DNA of 64,000 nucleotides from Plectrocnemia conspersa (taxonomy: Eukaryota > Arthropoda > Insecta > Trichoptera > Polycentropodidae): NCBI GenBank assembly GCA_009617715.1, contig VTFK01000512.1, positions 1-64,000 on the forward strand, written 5' to 3'. Under the pieces are notes generated by a model, which did no database searches, was not told the origin of the DNA, and saw only the letters and a list, made by a program, of their open reading frames with translations. Below, in pieces: positions 33,627-44,345 of the stretch. The stretch's first letter is position 1; every line of letters begins with the position of its first letter. The position numbers and the translations under genes were made by a program.

Positions 33627-35009
33627 CCAGACGACAGGTACCGATCACTATCGTGAGGTACCGATAGCTAGCGAATACCGGACCCTCAACTTTTTGGGTT
33701 TTAAATATAATTTTTGCTTCGTTCTGATTTTTTTAAACATTTTTTAAAATTTAATGGTTCAAATTGGACATTACTATTTATTTTTTCAATGATAGACAAA
33801 ATAGTTCAATCTATAAAAGTACTTAACATTTTCAATTCATTTGAAAATAGGTTTACAACTTGACTAAATATTTCCAGAAGAAAACATTTTATATTATTTA
33901 TTAGATTTACAACGTTAGATTTTATCGTTATATTGAAACTTAGATATTTAATGATAAATCTAAATATTGTATATCATTTATGAATAGGTTTAAAACTTGG
34001 CTAGATAATAATAAATTAAAAATTGTACTATGAAATTTCAATACAGCGAAGCTCACGGAACCAATGAATAAATTTTGGTATACTGAAAATTCGTTATATT
34101 GAACGTAAGGAAGATGATATATTTTATTTTTAATTATCACATTACTACAACATCGAAATAACCTCTTATAAGGTTGACAGATAGTTTTTTGCCCATTTTT
34201 AAGGATACCGTATGAAACAATAAAATTTGTGAAAAAAAAAATTTTTTAAAAAGTTTGAGGGTCAGCGAAACACCTGTAATGTCGCTTTTGAACACATCTG
34301 TCACACACCACGTCAAGAATGAACTGAATTTGGAGAAATATTGTGTAAAGTTGCAACGTCATTCTTAAATTCGGATCAAAATATTTCGTTATACTGAGAT
34401 CAGTCTTCGTTATAATGAAAACATTTTGTATGCAAGTTTTTCGGGGACAAATTAAAGATTCGTTATACTGGGAATTTTGTTATTTCGGTATTCGTTACAA
34501 AGAGATTTCGTTGTAATATTTTTTAAAATAGGTTTGTAACTTTACTAAATATTATTGAAACAAAAAATATCAAAATGTTTTCAACATAAAAAATAATATT
34601 AAAACGTAACATTTTGTATCATTTAAAAGTAGGTTTACAGTTTAATAAATAATAATAATAATAAATAGCATCGGTTACACATCCGCTCAAAAATATTACT
34701 GATATGAAAAAATATTTTGTTACACCTTACTAACGCTACAACACAATCGATCATATATAGTTAGTGCAATGTGAGTGATTATAAGTCATTGATTGTGTTT
34801 TAGGGTATTTTATGTGTTTGAGTGCCAGTTTTAACGCTGCATAACACAATTATATCATAAATTTAAATTTTCGTAATAAAAAAGTTTTTTGGTGACATCA
34901 TAAGTTACTTTATAATTTAAAAAAAATATTTCTATGTTTTATGTGTAAATATAAAAGTCAGTTTTTAATTACATTTGTGCGTTTTAAAAATATTAATAAT
35001 TTTGAAACC
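33627..35009. other. AT-rich sequence with degenerate short repeats
   Basis: 33627-33690 continues the GC-rich leader-like sequence. Beyond it, a motif like AGGTTTACAACTTGACTAAA recurs loosely at 33849, 33987, 34531 and 34631. TTCGTTATACTG-type blocks at 34050-34110 and 34380-34520 recall degraded pogo/Tigger-like termini. None is clear enough to name. Confidence 0.35.
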
Positions 35010-35325
35010 TTTGTCTTTTTTGATTAAAAAATATTTTGATTTACATCTTTTTTAAAGTAAATGTTTTTCTGCGCAGCATTATATATTTTAATAATTAATG
35101 AGTGTAAAAAGTTTTCACTATATTTAAAATTAATAATGAACTAATGATATTTAAAATCTATAATAAATGATTAATATTTAAAATCCATAATAAAATAAAA
35201 AATATTTTTAATGTTGAAAAAAATTAAAGTTGAAATTTTATTCTGAAACTTTTAATTTAAAAAATATTTAAATTAGTGTTATACATTTTTGTGTAGTTTA
35301 GTTTCAAAGGCGTCAGTAAGATGGA

Positions 35326-35347
35326 TTTTTTTTTTTTTTTTTTTTTT
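35326..35347. repeat. Poly(T) run, 22 nt
   Basis: Homopolymer within repeat B; copy A has only five T here. Confidence 0.95.
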
Positions 35348-35814
35348 GCAATACTGTGCGCTTAGTAGTTGGTTGGTAATGAATAGTACTTATTTTGAAA
35401 CTTTGCCCTTTTTTGTTTAAAATACTTTTTTTAAAGCAAAGTTTTAAAAAATTCTCTAAAAAACTAAAACTTTAAATTGCCAACGTTCGCCAAAATTTAG
35501 GTACATATTTTTTTTCTGTATAGAAGCTAATACATATCCACATTATTTATATTATATTTTAAATCTATAAACTAAAAAAATATTTTAAAAAACATTTTTT
35601 TTTGTATTTGATGATTTTTATACATATTTTAATAAATTTTATACAATTTAAATCGTTAAAATAAATTTCGCTCGTTAAAATCAATTTCGCTCGTTAAAAT
35701 CAATTTAGTTCGTTCTCAAGCGCGGGACTTCCCAAATTTGCTTTGACAGTTCTTCTGTCAGATCTGGCAAGAAATATGTTATAATCGCGGGATTTTTGTT
35801 ACAAAGTGACAATT

Positions 35815-36322
35815 GAAGATGATTCAAGTGATGCAGCATTTGAAATTATAGACAAAACTATAAATTGCGGGTGTGCCAGTAAGTGTTTAGTTATAAATGA
35901 ATAATATAACACGGTTATTCTAACAAAATTACTATTGACTTTCCAGGATCTAATATTAAAAGACAAACAGCGGTGATTTGGCAATTAAAGGTATACATAC
36001 CGAAGTTAATTAAACATATTACAATGCTAGTAATAATAAAAAATATATGACATATTGTGACAATTTTGTAGAAGATGAAAAGATGCCAATCTACGTGTTT
36101 AATCCTCTACAGTACATCCATCAATTGTGTTCTTTGGTTGTCGTTTAAATTTAATTTATGGATTATATTAGTAGTAATAATGTGTTCAATGTTTACTCTT
36201 GATAGGAGTCTTATTGTTTTTTTAATTATTTTTCAGAAGCAATGATGGAACAATTTGATGACCTATATGGCTACAACGTAGAATTGGTATATATAAACAA
36301 AGAGTTAATCTTCTCGTGTTGA
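35815..36322 (+). pseudogene. Intron-split coding relic in repeat B, unidentified protein
   Basis: I do not recognise the protein. Segment 1 (from 35815) reads EDDSSDAAFEIIDKT, then NCGCA, and stops at a perfect donor GTAAGT (35879). A 68-bp intron ends TTTCCAG (35946). Segment 2 (35947-35990, 44 nt) continues in phase as SNIKRQTAVIWQLK up to a GT. Segment 3 (36071-36112) reads EDEKMPIYVFNPLQ. Segment 4 after TTTTTCAG (36236) reads AMMEQFDDLYGYNVELVYIN to a TGA at 36320. The phase of segment 4 does not fit a simple join, so an exon is lost or mutated. No ATG or promoter was found. The short intron size suits an insect gene. It may be a transposase of an intron-bearing DNA transposon or a duplicated host gene fragment. 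Confidence 0.55.
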
Positions 36323-37469
36323 AGTCACTGTCAGCAAGTATTATCTTTTTATAAAGAACATACTACATAAGTTTGATGTAACTGAATATCTTAAATTTGG
36401 CTATTCAGAAGAGGAATGATGGCACAGAACAAAAAATTGTACATATTTTTTGCCACATCGGAATTAAAATAACCCACTCTTAGATATTTTGGCTATCGAT
36501 TATTCCAGGTATGCAATCACATATTTATAATCATTGTAAAATGTCGTTTATTAGATAACATCAAGAAACTACATTTATAAGCTGTCCGACAGCGCCGATT
36601 TGATCGACATTAACTTTCAATCCTCACATACTAAGGATATATTACACGTTCATGTTTAAAACATAACTGGTTAATTTAAAATTCTTAAAATCTAACGTAT
36701 ATGTGTATAAAATCGGAAAGCAATGATAATGTTTATGTGATATTATTATAAAAACTCACTTTTCGGCCTCGGAGCCCGGCGACGGGATTTCAAAATTTGA
36801 AGATTTCATTACAAAGATTGTTTTATGATTGTTTATCTAATTTAATCAATGTATTCTTCTTATCCTAAACACATTATGTATATATTTAATTTTCATAGTT
36901 ATATAACACACCTAGTTAATTTGCAATCCGATTATTTATAAAAGCAAAAACTCACTTTTAGGCCTCGGGCCGTCGCCGGGAATTCAAAATTTGAAAATTT
37001 CATTACGAAGATTATTTTATGATTGTTTATCTAGTTTAATCAATGTATTCTTCTAATCCTCAACACATTATGTATATATTTAATTTTTATTCAGTCAAAT
37101 GACGAATTAATGAAAATTATTGTCGCGTAACAAAATTTTATTATTAAATAATAATTATTTAAAAGTGTTGTCACGGTACTATCTATTTGAATTTGAATGC
37201 TTATTTTTCATTGGTCGACGCTATTTGAATATTTGAATGCTTATTTTTGATTGGTCGAAACAACAGAACGCATTACCGGCGGCTCGAAAATCAATCGGAA
37301 CAAATTCAATTTTAAATTTTTTATTATTATTTATTATTATAATTAAATATATTTCCTTTGTTTACGTGTATTGTTACACACTGTTAATACAAAAGCGATA
37401 CGATTTACAGAGTAGATAATTGAACGGAGAATGTTTCGTTTAAAGTTATGCGCGTCCGGAAGCGACGGC

Positions 37470-38118
37470 GGAAAAAAAAAGTTAAAAATTAAAACAGAAT
37501 GGATTATTTTCATAAAACGTAGACAAACTCTGCCACCACCTCTTCTAAATGAAAAGGACAATGACGTAAAATGGAAAACAAGCTTTAAATACATAGGTTT
37601 ACACCTGGACTCCAAGCATACATTTAATAAACATAGTTTGAAACTTCGCTCTAAAGGGCTTGCCGCTATTATGACATTAAGACCGAATTTAATAGCGCGC
37701 TAACTATAAAAAATAAAATACTAATCTATAAACAGTTGATAAGATACATTTTAACATTTGCATCTCCAGTATCGATTAACGCCAGTAAAACTATTTTTTT
37801 ACAAATTACAAGTGATTCAAAATAAAGCTATGAAAATAATACACAATACACCTTTTTATACTAATATTAAAAATACCAATGTACATTAAAAATACCAATA
37901 ATAATAGAACATTAAGAACAAGAAGTCATTTTCATACCAAAAAATATTTTAAAACATACTAACTTAAATTTTAAATACAAGCACTAAATACCAAAGCACA
38001 TATTTCTTTAAAGTTAAAGACATGGTTATAAACAAGTAAAATGTATTTTATATATAATTAGTATGTTTGTAAAATTGTTATTATATATAAATAAACTTAT
38101 TAAAAAAAATAATAATAA
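37470..38118 (+). pseudogene. Jockey-like LINE, 5'-truncated copy 2
   Basis: From the start GTTAAAAATTAAAACAGAAT it is nearly identical to 32845-33236 of copy 1. It includes KTEWIIFIKRRQTLPPPLLN and KYIGLHLDSKHTFNKH, and continues past the point where copy 1 is interrupted. The frame is 90 codons within 37431-37703 and breaks after RPNLIAR. The 3' part has ILTFASPVSINASK in another frame and ends in ATAAACTTATTAAAAAAAAT and a short AATAATAAA tail. Truncation at a defined 5' point and an A-rich tail fit target-primed reverse transcription. Confidence 0.75.
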
Positions 38119-38475
38119 AGCTCTAGTATCTCAGTAATATTACGAGAGGAATATAATACGAAATTAAGTAACTCATTATTAAGAGAAAAATAATATAAAA
38201 TAAGCGAAAAAAAAAGTATACGACGTCGAATTTCATAACCATGAAATTTTTAGATTATGGTTTAGTTGCTATTTAATTAAAATATTCCGTAAAACTGTAA
38301 ACAATATAAAAATCGCCAATATGATAAGAGATAGTAATTTAATATTGTAACCTAAAAACCGCTTTTTTAAATATCTAAAGGTTTATTTTTTTGTATAAAT
38401 ATTTTTTGTATAAATAACAGCATCACTATAAGCGTATTCTTGGATAAATATAAATACTAGGAAAAATAAAATTAC
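38119..38475. other. AT-rich intergenic sequence
   Basis: Nothing recognised. Confidence 0.5.
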
Positions 38476-39020
38476 GTACCTATGCCGCTCCTCCGAAATG
38501 TCAAAAATACTTTCGTACGTGTCAAAGAGACGCCTTATATTTATTCCCTCCCTATCCACGCCTTCGAAATTTTTACAATATTAAATAAAGTTTTCGGAGT
38601 ATTTTGCGATTTTTTGAATTTTTTGCCGACCCTGACCCCCGAATGGTTAGATAAGCTAAACAATCGTCGCGAGACTAGCTCTCGCTGATCGCTCGTGCAA
38701 TAATAATAAATAATAACGGCCGTAAAGCCGCACCGGCAATTCCTATAGTGCATCATCCCTTTGAAATGCCTACGTGTTGTCGAATATTACCGCCGTGTTT
38801 CGAAATTCGCGTCTTCCCCCAAGCTCTCTACCCCACGCGCAAGGGTGTAAACGAAGAGTAGGGCCCGCTGCGAAACCCCCGATGCGGTCTTAAAACCTAA
38901 CAAAAAGAGACAAGGGCTCGACTTCCCGGGAGATTTAAATGAAAATTGAGAAAATTTCATATATATTTTGAATGAAGGGTGGACTTTTTTCTGCCTCTCG
39001 TCACTATTCCGCAAGTTCGT
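38476..39020. other. GC-richer island
   Basis: Complex sequence with frames of 68-75 residues on both strands, none recognised. The boundary to AT-rich sequence is sharp on both sides. Candidate regulatory segment. Confidence 0.35.
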
Positions 39021-39339
39021 ATAAGGGGAATATTAGTTTTAGCAGCAAAATATATATCCAGAATAGTCGTGCGTTTGCCAAGGATATACATTTATGTAGT
39101 CAAATATATTTTTATTATTTGGATCTAAAATTCACAAAAAAATAATAATACAACTCTCAGATTTAATACCTTAGTCCAGGCAGATTTAAAACAATATTAA
39201 TTATTTATTTTGATATTATGAATTAATTTTTATTTTTACACAAATCATTTAAAATATGGCAGCACTAATCCAGTGATTGACCGTGACAGTAACCCTAAGT
39301 ATGGCAACTAAATGTAATCATAATAATTATAAAACTATT

Positions 39340-39763
39340 ATGTCTGAACCCAGCACAAGTATAAAAAAAGAAAAGAACTTTCAACAGAAATGGGAACTAC
39401 AATATTTTACCTCGTGCAAGAATAAAATATAATCCAATATGTCGGAGCAGTATTGCTGTTTGTAAGTAATACAATCTTAAAATACACTATGAATAAAAAT
39501 CACAAAGTAGACAATAACCAATGTTGTGAAATTTCGTGAATACCGAATTGAAGTCGATTCTTTATTTTAAATAAATTAATAAAATAAATAAATATTAGAG
39601 AGCTTGAGATTTAAGTTCAACGATATTAACATGACTTTTATTTTACAGTTTTAATTCGCGGATGTAATGGAAACCTAAAAGTGAATGAAGAGCTTTTGGA
39701 AATTTTTCCTATGCACGATTGAACCACTGGAGCTGATATTTTTGATGCATTTATAAAGTTTTT
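39340..39763 (+). pseudogene. Relic of a zinc-finger, hAT-derived gene (GTF2IRD2/ZBED-like family)
   Basis: The frame from the ATG at 39340 reads MSEPSTSIKKEKNFQQKWEL, then QYFTSCKNKI. After a frame break come NPICRSSIAVCK and YNLKIHY. This order (F-x3-W-E-x-x-Y-F, then C-x-x-C, S-I-A-V-C-K-x-Y-N-L-K-x-H-Y) is the N-terminal finger of the large hAT-derived family that includes GTF2IRD2-, ZBED5- and EPM2AIP1-like proteins. A later segment (from 39649, after TTTTACAG) reads IRGCNGNLKVNEELLEIFPM and, past a stop, TTGADIFDAFIKFL, the 'IRGV...VTEELL...TTG.DIF' region of the same family. Middle and C-terminal parts are missing, and stops and frameshifts show it is dead. Confidence 0.6.
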
Positions 39764-41505
39764 GGTGAGATGTTTGATTAGTTTGTAAACCAATTAAGAT
39801 ATTTTATTGAAATTCAATATGTAGCTTTCATATGATTTTTCACATAAATATATTGAGACATACCTTTCGATAATTCATCTATTAGAGAATATGACACACC
39901 CCGAATTCAGGAATTCCACACAGATAATTTTTTTTCCTGAACTAATGACCGAAACGAATCGCAAAAATACCTTTTCTCTCAAGATCTTCTGTGACAGATA
40001 ATTTTTTTTTCTAAAAAATATTTTCAAACACCGCAAAATGGAAAAAAGAGATTGTGACACATTTAGAAAACAAATAAGAAAAAAAATCAAAATGATATCT
40101 ACTTTTTATAACAGCCAGATAATAGACACGGAAATAAAACAGATGGACCGCCCTTACAATATATGAGCGTCAAGGTATAATGGAGTGTAATAAATATATA
40201 AAATTTGTTGATCGCGACGATCGATACCTAGTTACCTAGTTACCCAGTAAAATATTATTTCGAAAAACAATAGAATAAACAAAAACGGTTATTTATTATT
40301 TTTTCAGTACGCATAATTTAATTCGGTCCGTGTCTAGCAAAATTTGAATCGTAACGGTAAAATTAAATTCAGAGAAGGCTAAAGGATGGATGCAGGATTT
40401 AGTGAAATGTGTCGATTCTAAAGATATTTTATCGGTTTCTACCACATCTTTCCGTGCCCGTGCTTTCGATCCACTAGAAAGGCTTTTGGATTAGCCAATA
40501 AAAATAATATGTGAGAAGAAAGTGTAGTGTTTGTTCTGCACATGGAATAAGCATACATGTGCAAAGTTGTGAAATTCCTGTGAGTGTTTTTATACGTATC
40601 AAAAAATATTGAAGTGATAAAAAAGTGCAAATAATAAAAATAAATATATATTTCATATATTGTGGTTTATAAGTGTAATGGTGAAAATAAATGTGTCTGT
40701 GACAGTTGTAAGCAGAAAAAGGTCGCCGAAAATTTGGTGAGTGCAAATTATATTATTGTACATTTTAAAGGGATATTTTCTATAAATCGTTAAATCGAGG
40801 CATTCAAACATACATATTATTAAATTATAAATAACTAATTTGTAACTATTGCAACCATTTGCAATTTACAAAAAATATTAGGAATGAAGAATATATATTT
40901 ATTCGTTCATGATTTTATTCCTCAGATATTCTTTTAAGTGAAATAATATTTTTTTTCGCGTATTTTACAATAAACTAATACGGAAATAATTTATCTGAAT
41001 TGTAGCTTTTTCTCCCTGGTTTCTTAATCTGTGAATCATTGCGGTTTTTCAAATGGTGATGAAATTTCAAAATAACCGGTAAAAACGTTCATGGGTTAAT
41101 GGATGATATTTTTTGGAAGTTTATTTACATATACCGTGACGATTTTACTATTTAATTTTGCAATAGCAAATTTTTATTGATTGATGTACTATCAATCAGG
41201 ATGTTTTAATTTTTTGATTGGATCGGTTTTATGTTGACCTAGCAAGACAGTTTGACTGAAATTTATTTTTGTCCAAGAAGTATAACTTAAAATATTATTT
41301 TTTATATGAAATAAATAATTACGGTTCATACATTTCATAAAAAAATTCACGTGCCCCAAAAAAGGCGATGTCTCATTGCATTGCAATGAGATAAAATATA
41401 ATTTATTTTTTATTTCATAATACATAGAAAAAGTATATTTTTTTAATAAAAAAACGCATGACGTAGGACTCATGCCTAAGTTCAGTCACTAAACAATGTT
41501 CTTTC
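39764..41505. other. AT-rich intergenic sequence
   Basis: Several minus-strand frames (71-93 residues) are AT-driven. One at 41192-41473 lies just inside the palindromic end at 41506 and might belong to that element, but it shows no known domain. Confidence 0.4.
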
Positions 41506-41543
41506 AGGACTCGTATACGAGTCCTCGGGCGTTAAGTTGTTAA
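41506..41543 (-). mobile_element. piggyBac-like palindromic terminus
   Basis: A perfect 20-bp palindrome, AGGACTCGTATACGAGTCCT (41506-41525), is followed by CGGGCGTTAAGTTGTTAA. On the minus strand the order is TTAAC, TTAACGCCCG, palindrome. The same plan is seen at 44128 and 10643. No mate end was found. Confidence 0.5.
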
Positions 41544-41572
41544 TAAATATAATTTACCATTGGATAAGTTAG

Positions 41573-42047
41573 TTAGTTTTCCAAGTAGTGATACTTAACC
41601 TGATTGACCCAAATAATATATGCATGCTTATTGTGTAGGATTTCTGTCTCGAGCGGTACCGGGAATACATTACGAAAAATAAGAATCTCAACCTCCGGTC
41701 TTTCAGAGGCGTACGAAATAATACGTAGAATCGTTAGTAATAGATTTTTGTCAGCTGTCGGCGTAATGAATGCGCGACCTCCTAAGTTTAACAATGAGGG
41801 TCGGAGGTTGACAGCTAGCCGAGTCGACCTGGACGACGGCATTACTCACCATCGAGAACAATGTCGCAGAACAATGAATCGAACGCACAGGAAGCACCTC
41901 TCGCACGTGCTTTCAGACCTTTATGCTAATCGCCGAAACAAATTTACTTATACCTACCTCGGGCCCGTTTCGAATGTCTGGTGCACAAACACGCAGATTT
42001 TTAATCTTTCCATATACCATACAATAAACCTGCGACAAATTCATTGA
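41573..42047. other. GC-richer island with the longest open frame of the window
   Basis: A plus-strand frame of 147 residues (41604-42047) overlaps a minus-strand frame of 89 residues (41573-41842). The plus frame has charged stretches (EGRRLTASRVDLDDGITHHR) but no domain I recognise. Its end runs into AT-rich sequence, and there are no good exon borders. Being open on both strands argues against either being real. Confidence 0.2.
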
Positions 42048-43536
42048 TTATAAATAATAATTTTGTTCTTAATCAGATACTTCATTATTAAAATTATTCG
42101 CCTGATTTTCAACTATATGAATATTCTAATATTTGATCAAATGTGTATTGACTAGTTTCAAAGAAATTGTCTCGAATGAAATTAAAAATCTTAGAATAAA
42201 ACATTTTATAAGCAAATATACCTGAGTGACTAGTGCCGCTCCAAAATCCATGTCTTTATGCGCCTTTATTTAGTTTCGCAATGCGAGTAAATGAGACCAT
42301 TGTTTTTACCAAAAAAAATGCTTATATTCGTTCGAAAAACATTTATGAATATACTAGAATGTTTATCGGTTGTATCTATTATGACCGAAATTCATAGAAT
42401 TTGTTTGTTGAACAAAACAAAATGTTAGATGGCACACCCTTTATTATCATTTAACGCTTATATTATAAAAACAGCAGCGTTGCAAATTTTTGTGAAGTTT
42501 GTGTAACATTTTTGTATTTGTTGTCTCTAGACGCATGGATTTATTAGTTAATTTCTTTCTATTTATTTAATTTATATGCAAATCTGCACAAAATAAACGC
42601 CGATATGGATCTGATCTTTCTGTACATAAAATTCGTACCAAACATTATTAGCTATTATATAATATAATACATACAATACATTTGATGGAATTATGTATTA
42701 AAAATATTTCATCAATTTTACATTTTTAAATGACGTCCTAGATCAAAAAGTATGTAATAAAAAATTAAACACGTTCCTTTTAATGGCATACTGATCGGTA
42801 ATTTCCACAGCATTGTTTCATGCATATGATTTTGAAAGTAAATTATGATTAACTAAAATAATTATTCTTTAATTAAATAATGTTTTATTGCAATTATTTG
42901 ATTTTTTGCACTAATTGGTTTATTCAATTAATATCGATAAAAACCGATTTATAAATTGCGAATATTTTTTATTCAATATTTGAATAGCTTAAAAACCTCA
43001 GTGTTTATGCACGTACCGTCAGCGTCGTCGTGCAGATAATATTATTATTAATTAATATAATTGTAAAATCATTCATGGTTTGCTACAAAATATTAAATCA
43101 GATTTTACGACAAAATCATCAAATGTTCCGCTACTTATTCCATCATAAATAAATGTAAATATTATTTAAAATATTAAATAATATTACAGAGGGCTATCGT
43201 ATATTTTTTTAATAAAGTAGCAAAAAAAAGTTATATTATTAATTATAAAATAATATCTTTATACTCCGTTTTGAAATACTGTGCAGCTTTACATTTTTTC
43301 AACATATATAATATAAACGGTTTTTAATAAAATAATATTTAAAATAAAAATATATTATTACTATAATCAATAAAATTAATTTTTTTATTAAATAAAACAA
43401 TCTCATATACTGCTTAATCAGTACTTCTTTAGAAGCGTTTTCCAATGAATCTGTATTTTTTTTTTTATTTCTATTCGAGATTTTATTTAAAACTAGAGTA
43501 AAAGGTAGCAGAAAAAAGCTTATAATATTGTATCTT
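42048..43536. other. AT-rich intergenic sequence
   Basis: A POU octamer ATGCAAAT occurs near 42576. Otherwise nothing recognised. Confidence 0.5.
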
Positions 43537-44345
43537 AAAACTGTTAAAGAAATTATTGACTTTTTGATAATATATAATAGGTAAATGGAATCGATTTTTC
43601 TTTATTAGTATGAATTATTTTTTAACTGTAAATTAACTTAGAAAGCAAAATATGGTTAAAGTAATATTTATTAAAATTCTGAATTACATTGTAGTTATAA
43701 TTTTATACGTAATTAAAATCTATCTAAGATAAATGATTGAATTAGTAATCTACGACGCATCAGTTAGATCAAATAAATTCAATAGTATAAGTAAAAATAT
43801 TTTAAAAGCCTAAAATGTTGATTAAATTTTATAAATAATAATAAAAAAATACAAATTTAGTATTTTATAAACGAATAGCTTGTTATGATATTTGTCAATA
43901 ATTTCTCAAAAATTGTTTTAGACAGCGATTCATTATTAATGGATATAAAGCTTAACAAAGATGATATTAAGATTGTATTATACAAATTTATATTTTTAGA
44001 AAAACGGTTATTATCACGTAAAAATAACTGCTATAGTTAAATTGCAATATAATAGAACGTTTTTGAACGACTGAAAATATTTTTAATGTAGTTACTATTT
44101 TTTATGGAACGCTAGCGTCGAGCAGTATTAACCCTTTTAACGCGAAACCCATCGTATGATGGGCTCGTCATATTTTTTTATCTAGATTTAGGCGGGTCAG
44201 ACTGAATAATAAAATTATCTTAGAGTTTTACAAAATATATAAAAAAAAATGTTGCCTGATATGCAATAATATAAATATACCTAAAATAGATCTTGGCTCT
44301 CTTGATTTTTTAAAATATTTTTTGGCCACACAAATTTAAAATTTA
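43537..44345 (+). repeat. Large inverted repeat, left arm
   Basis: It is the inverted complement of 46228-47040 over its full length, with scattered substitutions and indels. It carries at 44128 a TTAACCCTTTTAACGC with a palindromic block that the right arm has lost. No coding frame. Confidence 0.9.
44128..44170 (+). mobile_element. piggyBac-like palindromic end inside the left arm
   Basis: TTAACCCTTTTAACGCG is followed by CCCATCGTATGATGGG, an almost perfect palindrome. The corresponding place in the right arm (near 46405) has a 30-bp deletion that removes the palindrome but keeps AAAGGGTTAA. Confidence 0.55.

Larger units (their letters stand above)
35010..37418 (+). repeat. Long dispersed repeat, copy B (partner 17455-20180)
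   Basis: It is collinear with copy A from the TTTTTTAAAGTAAATGTTTT block to the TTGTTTACGTGTAT block near the 3' end, with small indels throughout. Copy B lacks the TA expansion and the intact hAT MITE of A, but has a T22 run (35326-35347). It keeps the better exon-like segments and is followed 50 bp later by LINE copy 2. The two 195-bp sub-repeats (36787, 36982) contain ATGATTGTTTATCTA and CAATGTATTCTTCTAATCCT-like blocks. Confidence 0.85.

Noticed and set aside
34050..34520. pogo/Tigger-type element with TTCGTTATACTG ends
   Set aside because: Repeated CGTTATACTG-like blocks are suggestive, but I could not pair inverted ends or find a TA duplication.
40474..40746. 90-residue minus-strand frame
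   Set aside because: AT-driven composition, overlaps another frame in a different phase, and has no recognisable motif.
41604..42047. 147-residue plus-strand frame as a protein-coding gene
   Set aside because: It overlaps a long minus-strand frame, has no domain or exon borders I recognise, and its C-terminal part runs into AT-rich sequence. It is described as an island, not a gene.
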